A stretch of 46,984 nt of DNA from Hydrogenispora ethanolica (GTDB lineage: Bacteria; Bacillota; UBA4882; UBA8346), in the NCBI RefSeq assembly GCF_004340685.1, contig NZ_SLUN01000041.1, positions 1 through 46,984 on the forward strand, written 5' to 3'. This document shows, in pieces, positions 17,072 through 25,944 of this stretch; the stretch's first letter is position 1, and each line of letters opens with the position of its first letter. Position numbers and translations under genes: made by a program. The notes beneath the pieces are model-generated. The model did not search any database, had not been told where the DNA came from, and saw only the letters and a list, made by a program, of their open reading frames with translations.

Positions 17072-19960
17072 TTACGAAGCGGTCGTGAGACGGGTTGGCG
17101 TTGCGCGCAGAACCCTTTGCAATACTTCGCTCAGTTCTTCGATGGTGTACGGTTTGATAATTTTGTCGCAAAACCCGTAGTCGCTGTAATGAAGCAGCAC
17201 CGGGTCGTCCGGATAGCCGCTGGTGACGACGGCCCGGGCCCGGGGATCGATCTTCAGCAGGCCGGCCATTGTTTCTTTGCCGCCCATGCCGCCGGGGATG
17301 GTCAGGTCCAGCAACACCAGATCGAATGGCGCTCCCTCCCGCAGCTTCCGGCCATACTTTTCGAGCGCCATTTGGCCGTTCTCCGCATACTCCACTTCAT
17401 AACCGATCTCTTGCAGCATCTCGCCGGCGGCCTGGCTGAGGACCAATTCATCCTCCATCAGCAGGATCCTGCCGCGCCCCCGGGTGAGCACCGCTTCTTC
17501 CCGGACTCCTTCGACCCGTTCGCCACGGACCGCCGGCAGATAAATGGTGAAACTAGTGCCCACCCCTACCGTGGAAGCGACGCTGATGTGGCCGCCATGA
17601 TTGGAGATAATAAAATAAGAGGTGGCCAATCCCAGGCCGTTCCCCTCCGGCTTGGTGGTGAAGTACGGATCGAAAATTCGCGGCAGATTTTCCGAAGCGA
17701 TCCCCATGCCTTGATCGGTCACGACGATCCTGAGATAGTTTCCGGGCTTGACCGGCAGGTACTCATCCATCCCGACCCCGATATTATCGGCTTCGACGCT
17801 TAACTGTCCACCATCGGGCATGGCCTGGAGGGCATTGATCGTCAGATTGCTCAAGACCTGGCTGATCTGACCGGAGTCAACATTGACCGTCCAAAGATCC
17901 GGGGTGATCCGGAAACGGCATTTGACATTGGAGCCGCGTAGCGCGAACTCCACCGTATCGTGCAACAGATCGTTCACCGCGGTATTCCGTTTCACGGGCG
18001 CGCCGCCTTTGGAGAACGTCAACAGCTGCCGGGTCAAGGCGCTGGCCTGAAAGATGGTCTCTTCCATGTTTTGCAGCGCCTTGGCGACATCCAACCCCTT
18101 GGTCAGCTTCAACCGGGCCAACTGCAGGTTCGCCAGGATCGCCGTCAGGAAATTATTGAAATCATGGGCGATTCCGCCGGCCAGGAGGCCCAGGGACTCG
18201 ATCTTCTGGGCTTTGAGCGACTCTTCTTCCATCTCTTGTTGCCGGGTGATATCCCGGATAGTCTGGATCGCCCCGATAATCTGTTCTTGATCATTCTTGA
18301 GCGGCGTCGCCCGGGCCTCGAGATAGATGCCTTTCGCTCCGCCGCCGGCCGGGGCCAGCGCGAGCCGGGCAATGAAGGTATCCCCTTCGCGGCTGAAGGA
18401 ACGGAACGCTTCGGGCTGCCGATACCCGTCCCAGATAGAATCGACCAGAACCGGGCGGTTTTCAAAGAGCGCGATGCCTTGATAATAATCGGCGCGGCCG
18501 CTGACCGCCTCCCGGCTGATGCCGGTCAGCCGCTCCATCGCCCGGTTCCAAGCGATCACCCTGCGTTCCCCATCCAATACGAAGACCCCGTCAGGTATCG
18601 ACTCGATGATCTGCTGCAGTTGATTGGCCAGCCGCAGTTTTTCGGCGGCCTCTTTCCGCTCGGTGACATCGGAAAGAACCGCCACCCCGGCGATGATGGC
18701 TCCGTCCCGGTCGCGAATGGGCGCCGCGCTGATCTCGACGACGCCGCTGGTACCATCGCCGCGCCGGAGCGTCAGTTCTGCCATGGGGACGGTCTCCCCC
18801 TCCATGATGGCCCGCGTCAGCGGCCATTCCTGGGGCAAAAGCGCGGATCCGTCGCGCCGCAGCCACTGGAAAGCTCCGTTCTCCGCCAAAGATGCGCCAC
18901 TATCGACAGGCTGCCGAAAGATGGCGGCCACTTGGTTATTGGCCAGGGTCAACCGGCCGGATGGCGCTTCGGCGATGAGCACTCCGGAAGGCATCTGTTC
19001 CAAGACCGAAGCCAAGCGGGCCCGTTCGTGCTCCAACTGGTTGAAGAGCGTTTCTCTTTCAGTGATGTCATGCCAGGTGACGATCGCTCCGCCGATATGG
19101 TTCCGCAGCCGGAGCGGGGCCGCAGCCACCTGGAGAGTAAGCTCCCGGCCATCCTGATGGAGATAACGAAAATAACGTTCCCGCACTCTAGCGCCTTGTA
19201 ACGCCTGATAAGGCGGGAACTCCCCGGGATTCAGCGGGTTCCCGTCGAGCCGGCGCAGGGCTGACCGCAACCCCTCGATGGCATTGGGCTCCGCATCCAA
19301 ACCGAACAGGGCCGCTGCCACCGGATTGGTCCGGGACATCCGTTCGTCGACATCGAAGATGGTCACCGCATCATTCATGGCCTCAAAAACCGCATCCAGC
19401 TCCGCCGCCCGCTCTTCTGCGCGCCGCCTGGCCGCCATCAACTGTTCATTCAGCTGCTGAAGCTTGTTGAGCGCCTCCTCCAAACGCTGTTTCGCTTTGA
19501 CCTGCTCGGTCACTTCCATCAATGAGAGAACGAAGCCCTGGACCACGCCCCGTCCGTCGCCGACCGGGACCAGGCTCCAATCCCAGTAAGTCGTCCCCCG
19601 CCAGGGCTGATACTCGTAACAAAAGGGTTTGGCATAGTACTGGGCGGGCTGGCCGGTGTCCCGGACCCGCTCAAAAATGGCGCGGTTCTCGGCATTGGGA
19701 AACAACTCAAAATGATTCCTTCCGATCAGCTCGGCCCTGGAATGGCCCGAGCCGTCGACGTAAGCCGAATTGACCTTCACAAAGTTGAACCCCCGGTCCA
19801 GAAACGCCAATTGCGTCCGGGTATTCTCCATGATGGCGTCATAAATCGCTCTTTCGTTATCCATGGTTGGAGCCGATGCGGCGGCGGCGGGGGGAGTGGT
19901 CCGGATTCCGGCGGGGCCCGCGGCGGGCTGCGGGAATAGTGGCTTGGATGGTTTTTTCAT
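17072..19960 (-). CDS. multi-PAS hybrid sensor histidine kinase with C-terminal receiver
   Basis: 962 residues, without a membrane segment, so a cytoplasmic sensor. Four PAS-type modules occupy roughly residues 30-160, 205-325, 330-455 and 460-590, the first linked by a coiled-coil stretch (KQRLEEALNKLQQLNEQL). The kinase core has GGIAHDFNNF with the phosphorylated His, an ATPase with DQGMGIA and NGLGLAT, and a receiver ending the protein (LLMEDE, phosphorylation Asp in VLLLDLTIPG). The NtrB-like AHDFNN motif is typical of this hybrid class. No separate response regulator adjoins it. AAGGGG lies about 13 bases before the ATG. Ligand unknown. Confidence 0.92.
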   Translation of the reverse strand: MKKPSKPLFPQPAAGPAGIRTTPPAAAASAPTMDNERAIYDAIMENTRTQLAFLDRGFNFVKVNSAYVDGSGHSRAELIGRNHFELFPNAENRAIFERVRDTGQPAQYYAKPFCYEYQPWRGTTYWDWSLVPVGDGRGVVQGFVLSLMEVTEQVKAKQRLEEALNKLQQLNEQLMAARRRAEERAAELDAVFEAMNDAVTIFDVDERMSRTNPVAAALFGLDAEPNAIEGLRSALRRLDGNPLNPGEFPPYQALQGARVRERYFRYLHQDGRELTLQVAAAPLRLRNHIGGAIVTWHDITERETLFNQLEHERARLASVLEQMPSGVLIAEAPSGRLTLANNQVAAIFRQPVDSGASLAENGAFQWLRRDGSALLPQEWPLTRAIMEGETVPMAELTLRRGDGTSGVVEISAAPIRDRDGAIIAGVAVLSDVTERKEAAEKLRLANQLQQIIESIPDGVFVLDGERRVIAWNRAMERLTGISREAVSGRADYYQGIALFENRPVLVDSIWDGYRQPEAFRSFSREGDTFIARLALAPAGGGAKGIYLEARATPLKNDQEQIIGAIQTIRDITRQQEMEEESLKAQKIESLGLLAGGIAHDFNNFLTAILANLQLARLKLTKGLDVAKALQNMEETIFQASALTRQLLTFSKGGAPVKRNTAVNDLLHDTVEFALRGSNVKCRFRITPDLWTVNVDSGQISQVLSNLTINALQAMPDGGQLSVEADNIGVGMDEYLPVKPGNYLRIVVTDQGMGIASENLPRIFDPYFTTKPEGNGLGLATSYFIISNHGGHISVASTVGVGTSFTIYLPAVRGERVEGVREEAVLTRGRGRILLMEDELVLSQAAGEMLQEIGYEVEYAENGQMALEKYGRKLREGAPFDLVLLDLTIPGGMGGKETMAGLLKIDPRARAVVTSGYPDDPVLLHYSDYGFCDKIIKPYTIEELSEVLQRVLRATPTRLTTAS

Positions 19961-20063
19961 GCGACGGTCATCCCCTTGTCAGACTTGACCGATCTCTCAT
20001 GTCGTTTTACAAAATTCGCCATTTATTGCCAGATTCCTCTTCCCTCAGGGCAGGATAACCGAT

Positions 20064-20103
20064 AAAAAAAGCAACTCTACGCCTGGATACCACGATGAGT
20101 TGC
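20064..20103 (-). terminator. terminator after dacF
   Basis: On the minus strand GCAACTC (from 20103) pairs with GAGTTGC (to 20071), followed by seven T. It lies 65 bases past the dacF stop and separates dacF from the kinase gene. Confidence 0.75.
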
Positions 20104-20167
20104 ATTGGGATGAATAAAACTACAGATCCCCGTATTATCGGGCCGTACGGCTATTCCCGAAAGAGGG

Positions 20168-21331
20168 CTACCGGGCGCTCTTCCGGAACAGCCCCGTAAA
20201 GAAATCCCTCAACCCGCGCCAGAGGCGGGTCAGAAAGTTGGCCTGTTCCACCCGTTCCACCGCATAAACCGGCGCCCGGGCCACCGTTTTTCCGTTTAAG
20301 GTCGCCGTCATGGTTCCAATCCTCCCTCCGGCAGCCACCGGCAGTTTCAGCTTGGGGTCGACCGCGATCCTGGTCTCGATCAGCTGGTCTTTGCCCCGCT
20401 CGACCACGGTGCCTAAATCCCCTTTGAGTTTCACCGGCACCAGCTGTTTCTGGGCCGCGCTGATCGATACCTGTCCGGCCGTTCCCTTGCTTTCTTTGAT
20501 GGTCTTCCACTGAAAGTTACGGTAGCCGTAATCCAATAAGCGGCGGCTCTCCGCCAACCGTTTGGCATTGGTCTCCGCTCCCAGCACCACGCTGAGCAGC
20601 CGAAAATCGCCCCGCTTGGCTGTGGCCGACAAGCAAAACTTGGCTTCATCGGTATGGCCGGTCTTCAATCCGTCGCAGCCCCGATAGACCTGGATCAATT
20701 CGTTGGTATTGCGCAACATGAACTGCCCGTCCCTGAATTTATCCAGCCAAATCGAGGTGAACTCGAAGATCTCCGGATACTGAACCAGTTCGCGGGAGAT
20801 GACCGCCAGATCGTAGGCGCTGCTGTAATGCCCGGGATCGGGCAGCCCCGTTTCATTGGCAAAATGCGTGTTCTTTAACCCGAGCTCCCTGGCCTTCTCG
20901 TTCATGGCTTCCACGAAATCCTGGACCGACCCGTAAAGGTGTTCGGCAATGGCGGCGCTGGAATCATTGGCCGATACTACGGCGACGGTTTTAAACAATT
21001 CCTTTAACGGAAAGGTTTCACCTTCTTTCAAGTATACCTGGGAACCGCCCATTGTGGCGGCCACCGCCGAAGTCGTAATCGGATCATTCCAATGGGCCCG
21101 GCCGGAATGGATATCCTCCAGGATCAGGAGCATCGTCATGACCTTGGTCACGCTGGCCGGAGGCAACCGTTGGTGTTCGTCCTGCGCGAATAAAACCCGG
21201 CCGCTGACCGGATCCATCAGGATCGCCGCCCGGGCGTCGATGTTAAACGCGGCGCGGGCCGGTAGAGTCCAGCCGACCATCAACCCCAGCAACGCCGCAA
21301 CCGCAAGAATTACCGTTTTTTTAAAACGCAA
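20168..21331 (-). CDS. dacF: D-alanyl-D-alanine carboxypeptidase (peptidase S11, DacF/PBP5 type)
   Basis: Trims the terminal D-Ala from peptidoglycan stem peptides. All three penicillin-binding motifs are intact when counted from the TTG at 21331: S60-x-x-K63 (SVTK), S120-A-N122 and K223-T-G225. The signal peptide (RFKKTVILAVAALLGLMVGW, cut after ARA) begins directly at that TTG, which has GGGGGA six bases upstream. The frame stays open 28 codons further, to 21415, but that extension places a charged segment before the signal. The C-terminal FFTGLFRKSAR end resembles the amphipathic membrane anchor of this family. In spore-formers such enzymes act in sporulation or vegetative wall maturation; which one applies is not clear. 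Confidence 0.93.
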   Translation of the reverse strand: MRFKKTVILAVAALLGLMVGWTLPARAAFNIDARAAILMDPVSGRVLFAQDEHQRLPPASVTKVMTMLLILEDIHSGRAHWNDPITTSAVAATMGGSQVYLKEGETFPLKELFKTVAVVSANDSSAAIAEHLYGSVQDFVEAMNEKARELGLKNTHFANETGLPDPGHYSSAYDLAVISRELVQYPEIFEFTSIWLDKFRDGQFMLRNTNELIQVYRGCDGLKTGHTDEAKFCLSATAKRGDFRLLSVVLGAETNAKRLAESRRLLDYGYRNFQWKTIKESKGTAGQVSISAAQKQLVPVKLKGDLGTVVERGKDQLIETRIAVDPKLKLPVAAGGRIGTMTATLNGKTVARAPVYAVERVEQANFLTRLWRGLRDFFTGLFRKSAR

Positions 21332-21508
21332 ACCGCTTCCCCCTTTTCGGCAGATGTCCATCATGGGACGCCGCTCCGAACCATCCTGGTTCGTCCTCTC
21401 CCAAAGCATTCCCAAAAGGGGAAAACGCTATGAATCATCTCATTCGGGGAATTGCTTATCCGGGATTGCGTTCCGTTTCGGCGGCAGGTTATACTATAGA
21501 GGATAAAA

Positions 21509-21632
21509 AGCCATGGGATAAAGTCTCTTTCCAACCGATTCGGCCTGTAAAAGTAAAAATCGACTTTATCCCTTGCTTCTCCGAGCTTTTGTGTTCGCCC
21601 TGACCTTCAGACAGGGCTTATCACAACGCTTT
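21509..21632 (-). repeat. dispersed structured element, family 1, copy 3 (inverted)
   Basis: Reads in the minus direction: AAAGCGTTGTGATAAG, hairpin CCCTG..CAGGG, ACAAAAGCTC, then GGGATAAAGTC pairing with GACTTTATCCC across a variable loop. It lies about 180 bases upstream of dacF and in its orientation. The stem pair GgGAT/ATCcC replaces GtGAT/ATCaC of copy 2. Confidence 0.8.
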
Positions 21633-21702
21633 AAACGGAAGGTTTAACCTTCCGGGCTTGGGTTTCCTTCGGCGATACGTTCGTTTTTCGGGAGGCTGAA
21701 AT

Positions 21703-22242
21703 TTGGATTTTCTCTGCATTGAGCTGGTCAACAGCGGCTGGTACATTACCCATAAGCCGTTTCGGGATCCGTTGCGGGATCCGGTTTGGCTGGCCGAATT
21801 CCTCCGACGCTGGGATCTGACAGAAGTGGCGGCCCCGTCCGCCGTCGAGCTGGACCAGTTGATCGCCTTGCGCGGTTTGCTGGCGGAATGGATTGATTCG
21901 ATCTGCCGCGCCAAAGCACTGACTCCGGAGCAACTGGCAGCAGCCAATCGCTACCTGGAAGCGGCGCCTTTCCACTACCGGGCAGAGCTATCGGAAGGCC
22001 GGTTCCAATTGGTTTTGAAACCCGCCCGAACGGATTGGGATTTTGTGCTGGCGAAGAGCACCGCCTCCCTATTTGAGCTGCTCTCCCAGTATCCCCTCGA
22101 CCGGATCCGGCAATGCGGGAATCCCGAATGCCGCTGGGTGTTTTATGACGAGAGCAAGAGCAGCACCCGCAAATGGTGCGGCAACACCTGCGCTTCCCTG
22201 ATCAAGGTACGGAAGTTTCGGGAGCGGCAAAAAGGCGGCTGA
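21703..22242 (+). CDS. CGNR zinc-finger / ABATE-domain protein
   Basis: 179-residue predicted stress-response transcription regulator. N-terminal ABATE-like half (residues 1-115) and C-terminal CGNR zinc finger with four cysteines (CGNPEC, then CGNTC) followed by a basic helix (RKFRERQKGG). The order C-x4-C...C-x4-C matches COG5516. TTG start supported by GGGAGG at 21690-21695. It stands alone between the repeat element and the riboswitch. Confidence 0.85.
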   Translation: MDFLCIELVNSGWYITHKPFRDPLRDPVWLAEFLRRWDLTEVAAPSAVELDQLIALRGLLAEWIDSICRAKALTPEQLAAANRYLEAAPFHYRAELSEGRFQLVLKPARTDWDFVLAKSTASLFELLSQYPLDRIRQCGNPECRWVFYDESKSSTRKWCGNTCASLIKVRKFRERQKGG

Positions 22243-22260
22243 TTTTTTGGAAATATTTTC

Positions 22261-22290
22261 TTGACATTTTATCCTCCTTGTTGTTAATAT
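22261..22290 (+). promoter_or_regulatory. sigma-A type promoter of the riboswitch transcript
   Basis: TTGACA (22261-22266), 18-base spacer, TAATAT (22285-22290), starting about 20 bases after the CGNR gene stop. Expected transcript start is near 22297, which puts the whole aptamer in the leader. Confidence 0.75.
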
Positions 22291-22321
22291 AGTAAAAAAA
22301 CAATGTATACAAAATACGTTT

Positions 22322-22443
22322 GGGAGTGCATCTAGGGTTCCACCGTCGGAACGGGTCGGTCCGAGCGATGCAAGACGGCGCAATCGTCACACCCTTGGGA
22401 AAAAAGCCCGGGGAAGGAGTCTCAACTCTTTCTCCGGGTTTTT
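22322..22443 (+). ncRNA. ykkC-family riboswitch (guanidine-I superfamily) with terminator platform
   Basis: The leader carries the family landmarks in order: GCATC (P1), TCTAGGGTTCC, GGTCCGAG, GATGC closing P1, then ACAC and GGGA..AAAGCCCGGG. The last part runs into a 14-bp stem (CCCGGGGAAGGAGT/ACTCTTTCTCCGGG, two G-U pairs) ending in TTTTT (22439-22443), a terminator that ligand binding should prevent. Two otherwise conserved places differ from the guanidine-I consensus as I remember it: CUGGUCCGAGAG is GUCGGUCCGAGCG, and ACACGG is ACACCC. Ligand identity in this superfamily depends on such positions, so guanidine is likely but not assured. Confidence 0.78.
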
Positions 22444-22525
22444 ATATAGGCCAATGGTCTTTTTGGATAATTGAAATGATTGCTGCTATATAAGTGCGGT
22501 AAGTCAAAAATTAGACGGGGAGCTG

Positions 22526-23563
22526 ATGATGATGCCCGTTGTGACCGTCTCCGGGCTGACCAAAAGGTTTCAGACCAAGGTAAAGCAACCGGGGTTATCC
22601 GGCAGCGTCCGCTCTTTGCTCCGCCCCGAATACCAGACCATCGACGCGGTCCGGGGGATCTCCTTTACCGTGGAGCGCGGCGAAATCCTCGGCTTTATCG
22701 GTCCCAATGGCGCCGGAAAATCGACCACCATCAAGATGTTGACCGGTATTCTCCGCCCGACCGCCGGGCAGCTCCGGGTGCTCGGCTTAAACCCGGGCCG
22801 CGACCGGGTGCGGCTCGCCTTTCATATTGGGAGCGTCTTCGGGCAGAAATCACAACTCTGGTTCCATCTGCCCCCGGCGGATAGTTTTCAGTTGCTGGCC
22901 GGGATCTATGAGATCCCCGCGCCGGATTATCAAAAACGCTTGGACTTCTTGGTCGACCTCTTCGAGTTGGGAGAGCTGCTGTCCATCCCGGTCCGCCGGC
23001 TCTCCCTGGGGCAACGGGTCCGTTGTGAGATCGCCGCTTCCCTGCTGCATCAGCCGGAGATCATCTTTCTGGACGAACCGACCATCGGTCTGGATGTAGT
23101 GGTCAAACAGAGGATTCGCGACCTCATCGTCAAGCTCAATCGCGAAGAAAAAACCACCATCTTTCTGACCAGCCATGACGTGGGAGATATTGAGCAGCTC
23201 TGCCACAGGGTGATGATCATCAACCATGGCGCGATCGTCCTGGATGAACCGATCCAACACCTGAAATCCCATTATTTAAACAAAAAAGTGATCAGCGTGC
23301 GATATAGCCAAACGGTCCGGATCGATCTGCCGGGACTGGTCCAATGGAAGGAGGACGGGACCAGCGAGGGGCACGGTTATGCGGCACGGATCGAAGTCGA
23401 TACGCTCACCCAGAATCTGAGTCAGGTCATCGCCCAGCTGCTCTCCTACGGCGAGGTGGCCGACATCACCATCTCCGATCAGCCGCTGGAACAGATCATT
23501 GCCGCCATTTATACGGGCGGGCCCGAATTGCCGCCGGAAAGGGGCCGTGTTGCCGATGCCTGA
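22526..23563 (+). CDS. ABC transporter ATP-binding protein (COG4586 type)
   Basis: 345-residue ATPase of an ABC-2 exporter. Walker A GPNGAGKST at about residues 59-67, signature LSLGQR (the form usual for this subfamily), Walker B IIFLDEPTIGLD with catalytic Glu, and switch His in LTSHDVGD. A C-terminal domain of about 100 residues after residue 245 is characteristic of COG4586. Three ATGs in a row (22526, 22529, 22532) follow GGGGAG (22517); the second or third has the better spacing. It is the first gene under the riboswitch and is coupled to two permease genes. Confidence 0.92.
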   Translation: MMMPVVTVSGLTKRFQTKVKQPGLSGSVRSLLRPEYQTIDAVRGISFTVERGEILGFIGPNGAGKSTTIKMLTGILRPTAGQLRVLGLNPGRDRVRLAFHIGSVFGQKSQLWFHLPPADSFQLLAGIYEIPAPDYQKRLDFLVDLFELGELLSIPVRRLSLGQRVRCEIAASLLHQPEIIFLDEPTIGLDVVVKQRIRDLIVKLNREEKTTIFLTSHDVGDIEQLCHRVMIINHGAIVLDEPIQHLKSHYLNKKVISVRYSQTVRIDLPGLVQWKEDGTSEGHGYAARIEVDTLTQNLSQVIAQLLSYGEVADITISDQPLEQIIAAIYTGGPELPPERGRVADA

Positions 23564-24371
23564 AGTGATCGCTTTGACGCTCCGGAAAGCCCGGAAATAT
23601 GGGCTGGTCGCCCGGACCAGCCTCCAGAACAGTCTGGCCTACCGCGCCAACTTCATTTTTGACAGCTTCTTCTACGCCTTTATCGTCTTTATCTTCATGC
23701 AGCTCTGGCGATCCATCTTCCATCGGGGCGGCTCCATCGCCGGATATTCGTACTCCCAGATCCTTTGGTATCTGATCATCACCGAGATGCTCACTTTTTC
23801 CCAAAGCAATGTATTTGAGGACCTGAACCAGGATATCAAGAGCGGCAACATTGCTTACCTGCTGAATAAGCCCTTTCATTACCTGCTCTATCAGTGCGCC
23901 AACGGAACTGGCCCGATCCTTGTGAAATGGCTGATTAACGGGCTGACCGGACTGGCTTTGGGCTCGCTCTGGATTGGGCCGTTGGCGGGCTTTTCCCCGA
24001 TCCGCCTCCCCTTGCTCCTCCTCGCGATGGCCAATGGCTTGCTCTTGAACTTTCTGGCAATGGCTTGCCTGGGGTTGAGCGCTTTTTGGCTGGAGGAGAA
24101 CACCGCCTTTTACTGGATCTATCAAAAACTCACCTTCATTGTGGGCTTGTTTCTCCCGCTCGAGTTTCTGCCCGCCTGGGCGCAACGGATCGCGCTGTGG
24201 CTGCCCTTTTCTTACGTCAATTACGGCCCGGCCAAATTGGTGGTGGCTTTCTCCGGCCCAGCCTTCATCCGGATCGTTACGGTCCAATTCCTCTATATCC
24301 TGGGGCTGGCGGCCTTGGCCGGATGGATTTTTCGGAGAGGAGTGAAGCGAATCAATGTCAACGGCGGATAA
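23556..24371 (+). CDS. ABC-2 family transporter permease (COG4587 type)
   Basis: 271-residue membrane protein with six hydrophobic segments. The N-terminal KYGLVARTSLQNSLAYRANFIFDSFFY and the middle LNKPFHYLLYQ are typical of the paired permeases that accompany COG4586 ATPases. The start overlaps the ATPase stop by eight bases. TTG 23550 and GTG 23547 are possible earlier starts, as the GGAAAGGGG site is at 23536-23544. Forms a heterodimer with the next gene product. Confidence 0.88.
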   Translation: MPEVIALTLRKARKYGLVARTSLQNSLAYRANFIFDSFFYAFIVFIFMQLWRSIFHRGGSIAGYSYSQILWYLIITEMLTFSQSNVFEDLNQDIKSGNIAYLLNKPFHYLLYQCANGTGPILVKWLINGLTGLALGSLWIGPLAGFSPIRLPLLLLAMANGLLLNFLAMACLGLSAFWLEENTAFYWIYQKLTFIVGLFLPLEFLPAWAQRIALWLPFSYVNYGPAKLVVAFSGPAFIRIVTVQFLYILGLAALAGWIFRRGVKRINVNGG

Positions 24372-25188
24372 TCCCAAGGAGAAAGAGCACGGCAGCGCGA
24401 GCCTCGGGAAGCATTTGCAATTATTCGGGGCTTACCTCCGGTTCAACCTGGCGGCGGCCATGGAGTACCGGGGCAGCTTTCTGTTGCAAGTCTTCGGGAT
24501 GATCGTAAACAACGCCGCTTTCATCATTTTCTGGGCGGCGCTCTTCAGCAAGGTTCCGCGGATCGGGAACTACGGTTTCCGGGAGGTGATGTTCCTGTGG
24601 GCGCTGGTCTCCGCCTCCTTCGGGCTGGCCCATATCTGCTTCGGCAACATCGGCCAGGTCTCCCGGATGATCCTCCAGGGCGAGCTCGACACCTATCTGC
24701 TCCAGCCGAAGGACGTCTGTCTCAATCTGATCGCTTCCCGCAGCATCGTCTCGGCCTGGGGGGACCTGGCTTACGGGATCCTCCTCTTCGTGACGGTCTT
24801 TGGCTTTGAACCGCTGCGGCTGGGGTTGTTCTTCGCTTTCACCGTCGGCAGCGGACTGTTGATGGGGAGCGTCATCTTTTCCGCCCAGGTATTGACCTTT
24901 TTTGTCGGAAACTCCTCCGCCATTTCCCGCCTGGTCACGGAATTTGTGATCAGTTTCACCCTCTATCCGGAGTGCATTTATCGCGGCCCGGTCCGTTGGG
25001 TGCTCTATAGTTTGATACCCGCGGGGTTCATCGTCTTTGTACCGCTCCGGATCATGCAGGCCTTCTCCTGGCCGGCCCTGGGGCTGCTCGTCGGCGTGGA
25101 TCTGGCTTATGTCTGCTTGAGTTACTGGCTATTCCGGATCGGCCTCCGGCGCTATGAATCGGGCAATCTGATCGGAACGCGGATGTAA
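24355..25188 (+). CDS. ABC-2 family transporter permease (COG3694 type)
   Basis: 277 residues, six membrane segments, with LGLAHICFGNIGQVSRMILQGELDTYLLQPKD, a hallmark of the second permease of these three-gene exporters. Starts inside the end of the previous permease gene (17-base overlap) with GGAGAGG upstream. ATPase and two permeases together form a complete exporter controlled by the upstream riboswitch; the transported compound is therefore probably the riboswitch ligand or a related toxic compound. Confidence 0.88.
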   Translation: MSTADNPKEKEHGSASLGKHLQLFGAYLRFNLAAAMEYRGSFLLQVFGMIVNNAAFIIFWAALFSKVPRIGNYGFREVMFLWALVSASFGLAHICFGNIGQVSRMILQGELDTYLLQPKDVCLNLIASRSIVSAWGDLAYGILLFVTVFGFEPLRLGLFFAFTVGSGLLMGSVIFSAQVLTFFVGNSSAISRLVTEFVISFTLYPECIYRGPVRWVLYSLIPAGFIVFVPLRIMQAFSWPALGLLVGVDLAYVCLSYWLFRIGLRRYESGNLIGTRM

Positions 25189-25195
25189 AATACAT

Positions 25196-25221
25196 ATTCC
25201 CTCCGCCCTTGGGGAATTTTT
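25196..25221 (+). terminator. weak terminator after the exporter operon
   Basis: ATTCCC (25196-25201) pairs with GGGAAT (25212-25217) followed by a short T run. It separates the exporter from the coat genes. Confidence 0.45.
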
Positions 25222-25255
25222 ACTCCCAGGAAAGTTTTCCAAAGGAGCGAAACCG

Positions 25256-25537
25256 ATGAACCAGCCGTCCAACAATCAACAAAATACCGGGACCTATGAG
25301 CCGGCCAACCGGATGAGCCAGCCGCCCCCGGTGATCACCGCCAAGGATCTGGCCTATTTGAAGGACGCCATGTCCTGGGAGCTGCTGGCGACCAAGAAGT
25401 GCCGGATGTACGCGGCATTTGCCAACGATCCGGCCATCCGGAACCAGCTCGACCAGACCGGCCAATTGCACCAGAACCATTACGAGCAGCTGTTGCAGTT
25501 GGTGATGGCCAATCCCAATCAACATTATCCGCAGTAA
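25256..25537 (+). CDS. CotF-like spore coat protein (first of pair)
   Basis: 93 residues. After a disordered Asn/Gln/Pro-rich start comes a single helical block, ITAKDLAYLKDAMSWELLATKKCRMYA, then HQNHYEQLLQL, matching the ferritin-like CotF family in Bacillota. AAAGGAG precedes the ATG. The second member begins 11 bases downstream. Probably expressed in the mother cell during sporulation; no sigma-E or sigma-K promoter could be fixed. Confidence 0.78.
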   Translation: MNQPSNNQQNTGTYEPANRMSQPPPVITAKDLAYLKDAMSWELLATKKCRMYAAFANDPAIRNQLDQTGQLHQNHYEQLLQLVMANPNQHYPQ

Positions 25538-25548
25538 GGAGGCGCGCC

Positions 25549-25899
25549 ATGAATCAACCGAACCAACCCAATCCCAATGTCATCAAAAATCCCCAAACCG
25601 GGCAGTTGCCCCAGGTTAAAGGGCCGGAGATGAACGAGCGGGATTTCCTCAACGATATGCTGGCCACTGAGAAATATCTGACCGACAACTTCAATATCCT
25701 GGCCCGCGAGGCCAGCCATCAATCCTTGAACGGGGAGGCTTTGCGGATCCTCAACGAAACGCATCAGGCCGCCCGGACTCTTTTTAACCTGATGTTTGAG
25801 AAAGGCTGGTACCAGCTGACGGCCGCCTCACCGCAGGAGATCAGCCAGACTGGAACCCAATTTCAAAACTACCGTTCCCAGGAACCCTATCATTCGTAA
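25549..25899 (+). CDS. CotF-like spore coat protein (second of pair)
   Basis: 116 residues, low-complexity start (NQPNQPNPN), then MNERDFLNDMLATEKYLTDNFNILAREASHQSLNGEALRILNE, the CotF helical pattern, and a Gln/Tyr-rich tail. The ATG at 25549 has AAGGAGG seven bases upstream. A longer open frame back to 25399 runs over the preceding gene and is not coding. Together with its neighbour it shows that the organism, or its recent ancestor, sporulates. Confidence 0.8.
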   Translation: MNQPNQPNPNVIKNPQTGQLPQVKGPEMNERDFLNDMLATEKYLTDNFNILAREASHQSLNGEALRILNETHQAARTLFNLMFEKGWYQLTAASPQEISQTGTQFQNYRSQEPYHS

Positions 25900-25930
25900 A
25901 AAAGCGGGGGCGGCCGCCGGCCGTCCCCGC
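25898..25930 (-). terminator. terminator of the methyltransferase gene
   Basis: On the minus strand, GCGGGGACGG..CCGCCCCCGC forms a strong GC stem followed by six T (25903-25898). It lies between convergent genes; the plus strand has no T run, so it serves the minus gene. Confidence 0.75.
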
Positions 25931-25944
25931 CATGATTGCCATCG

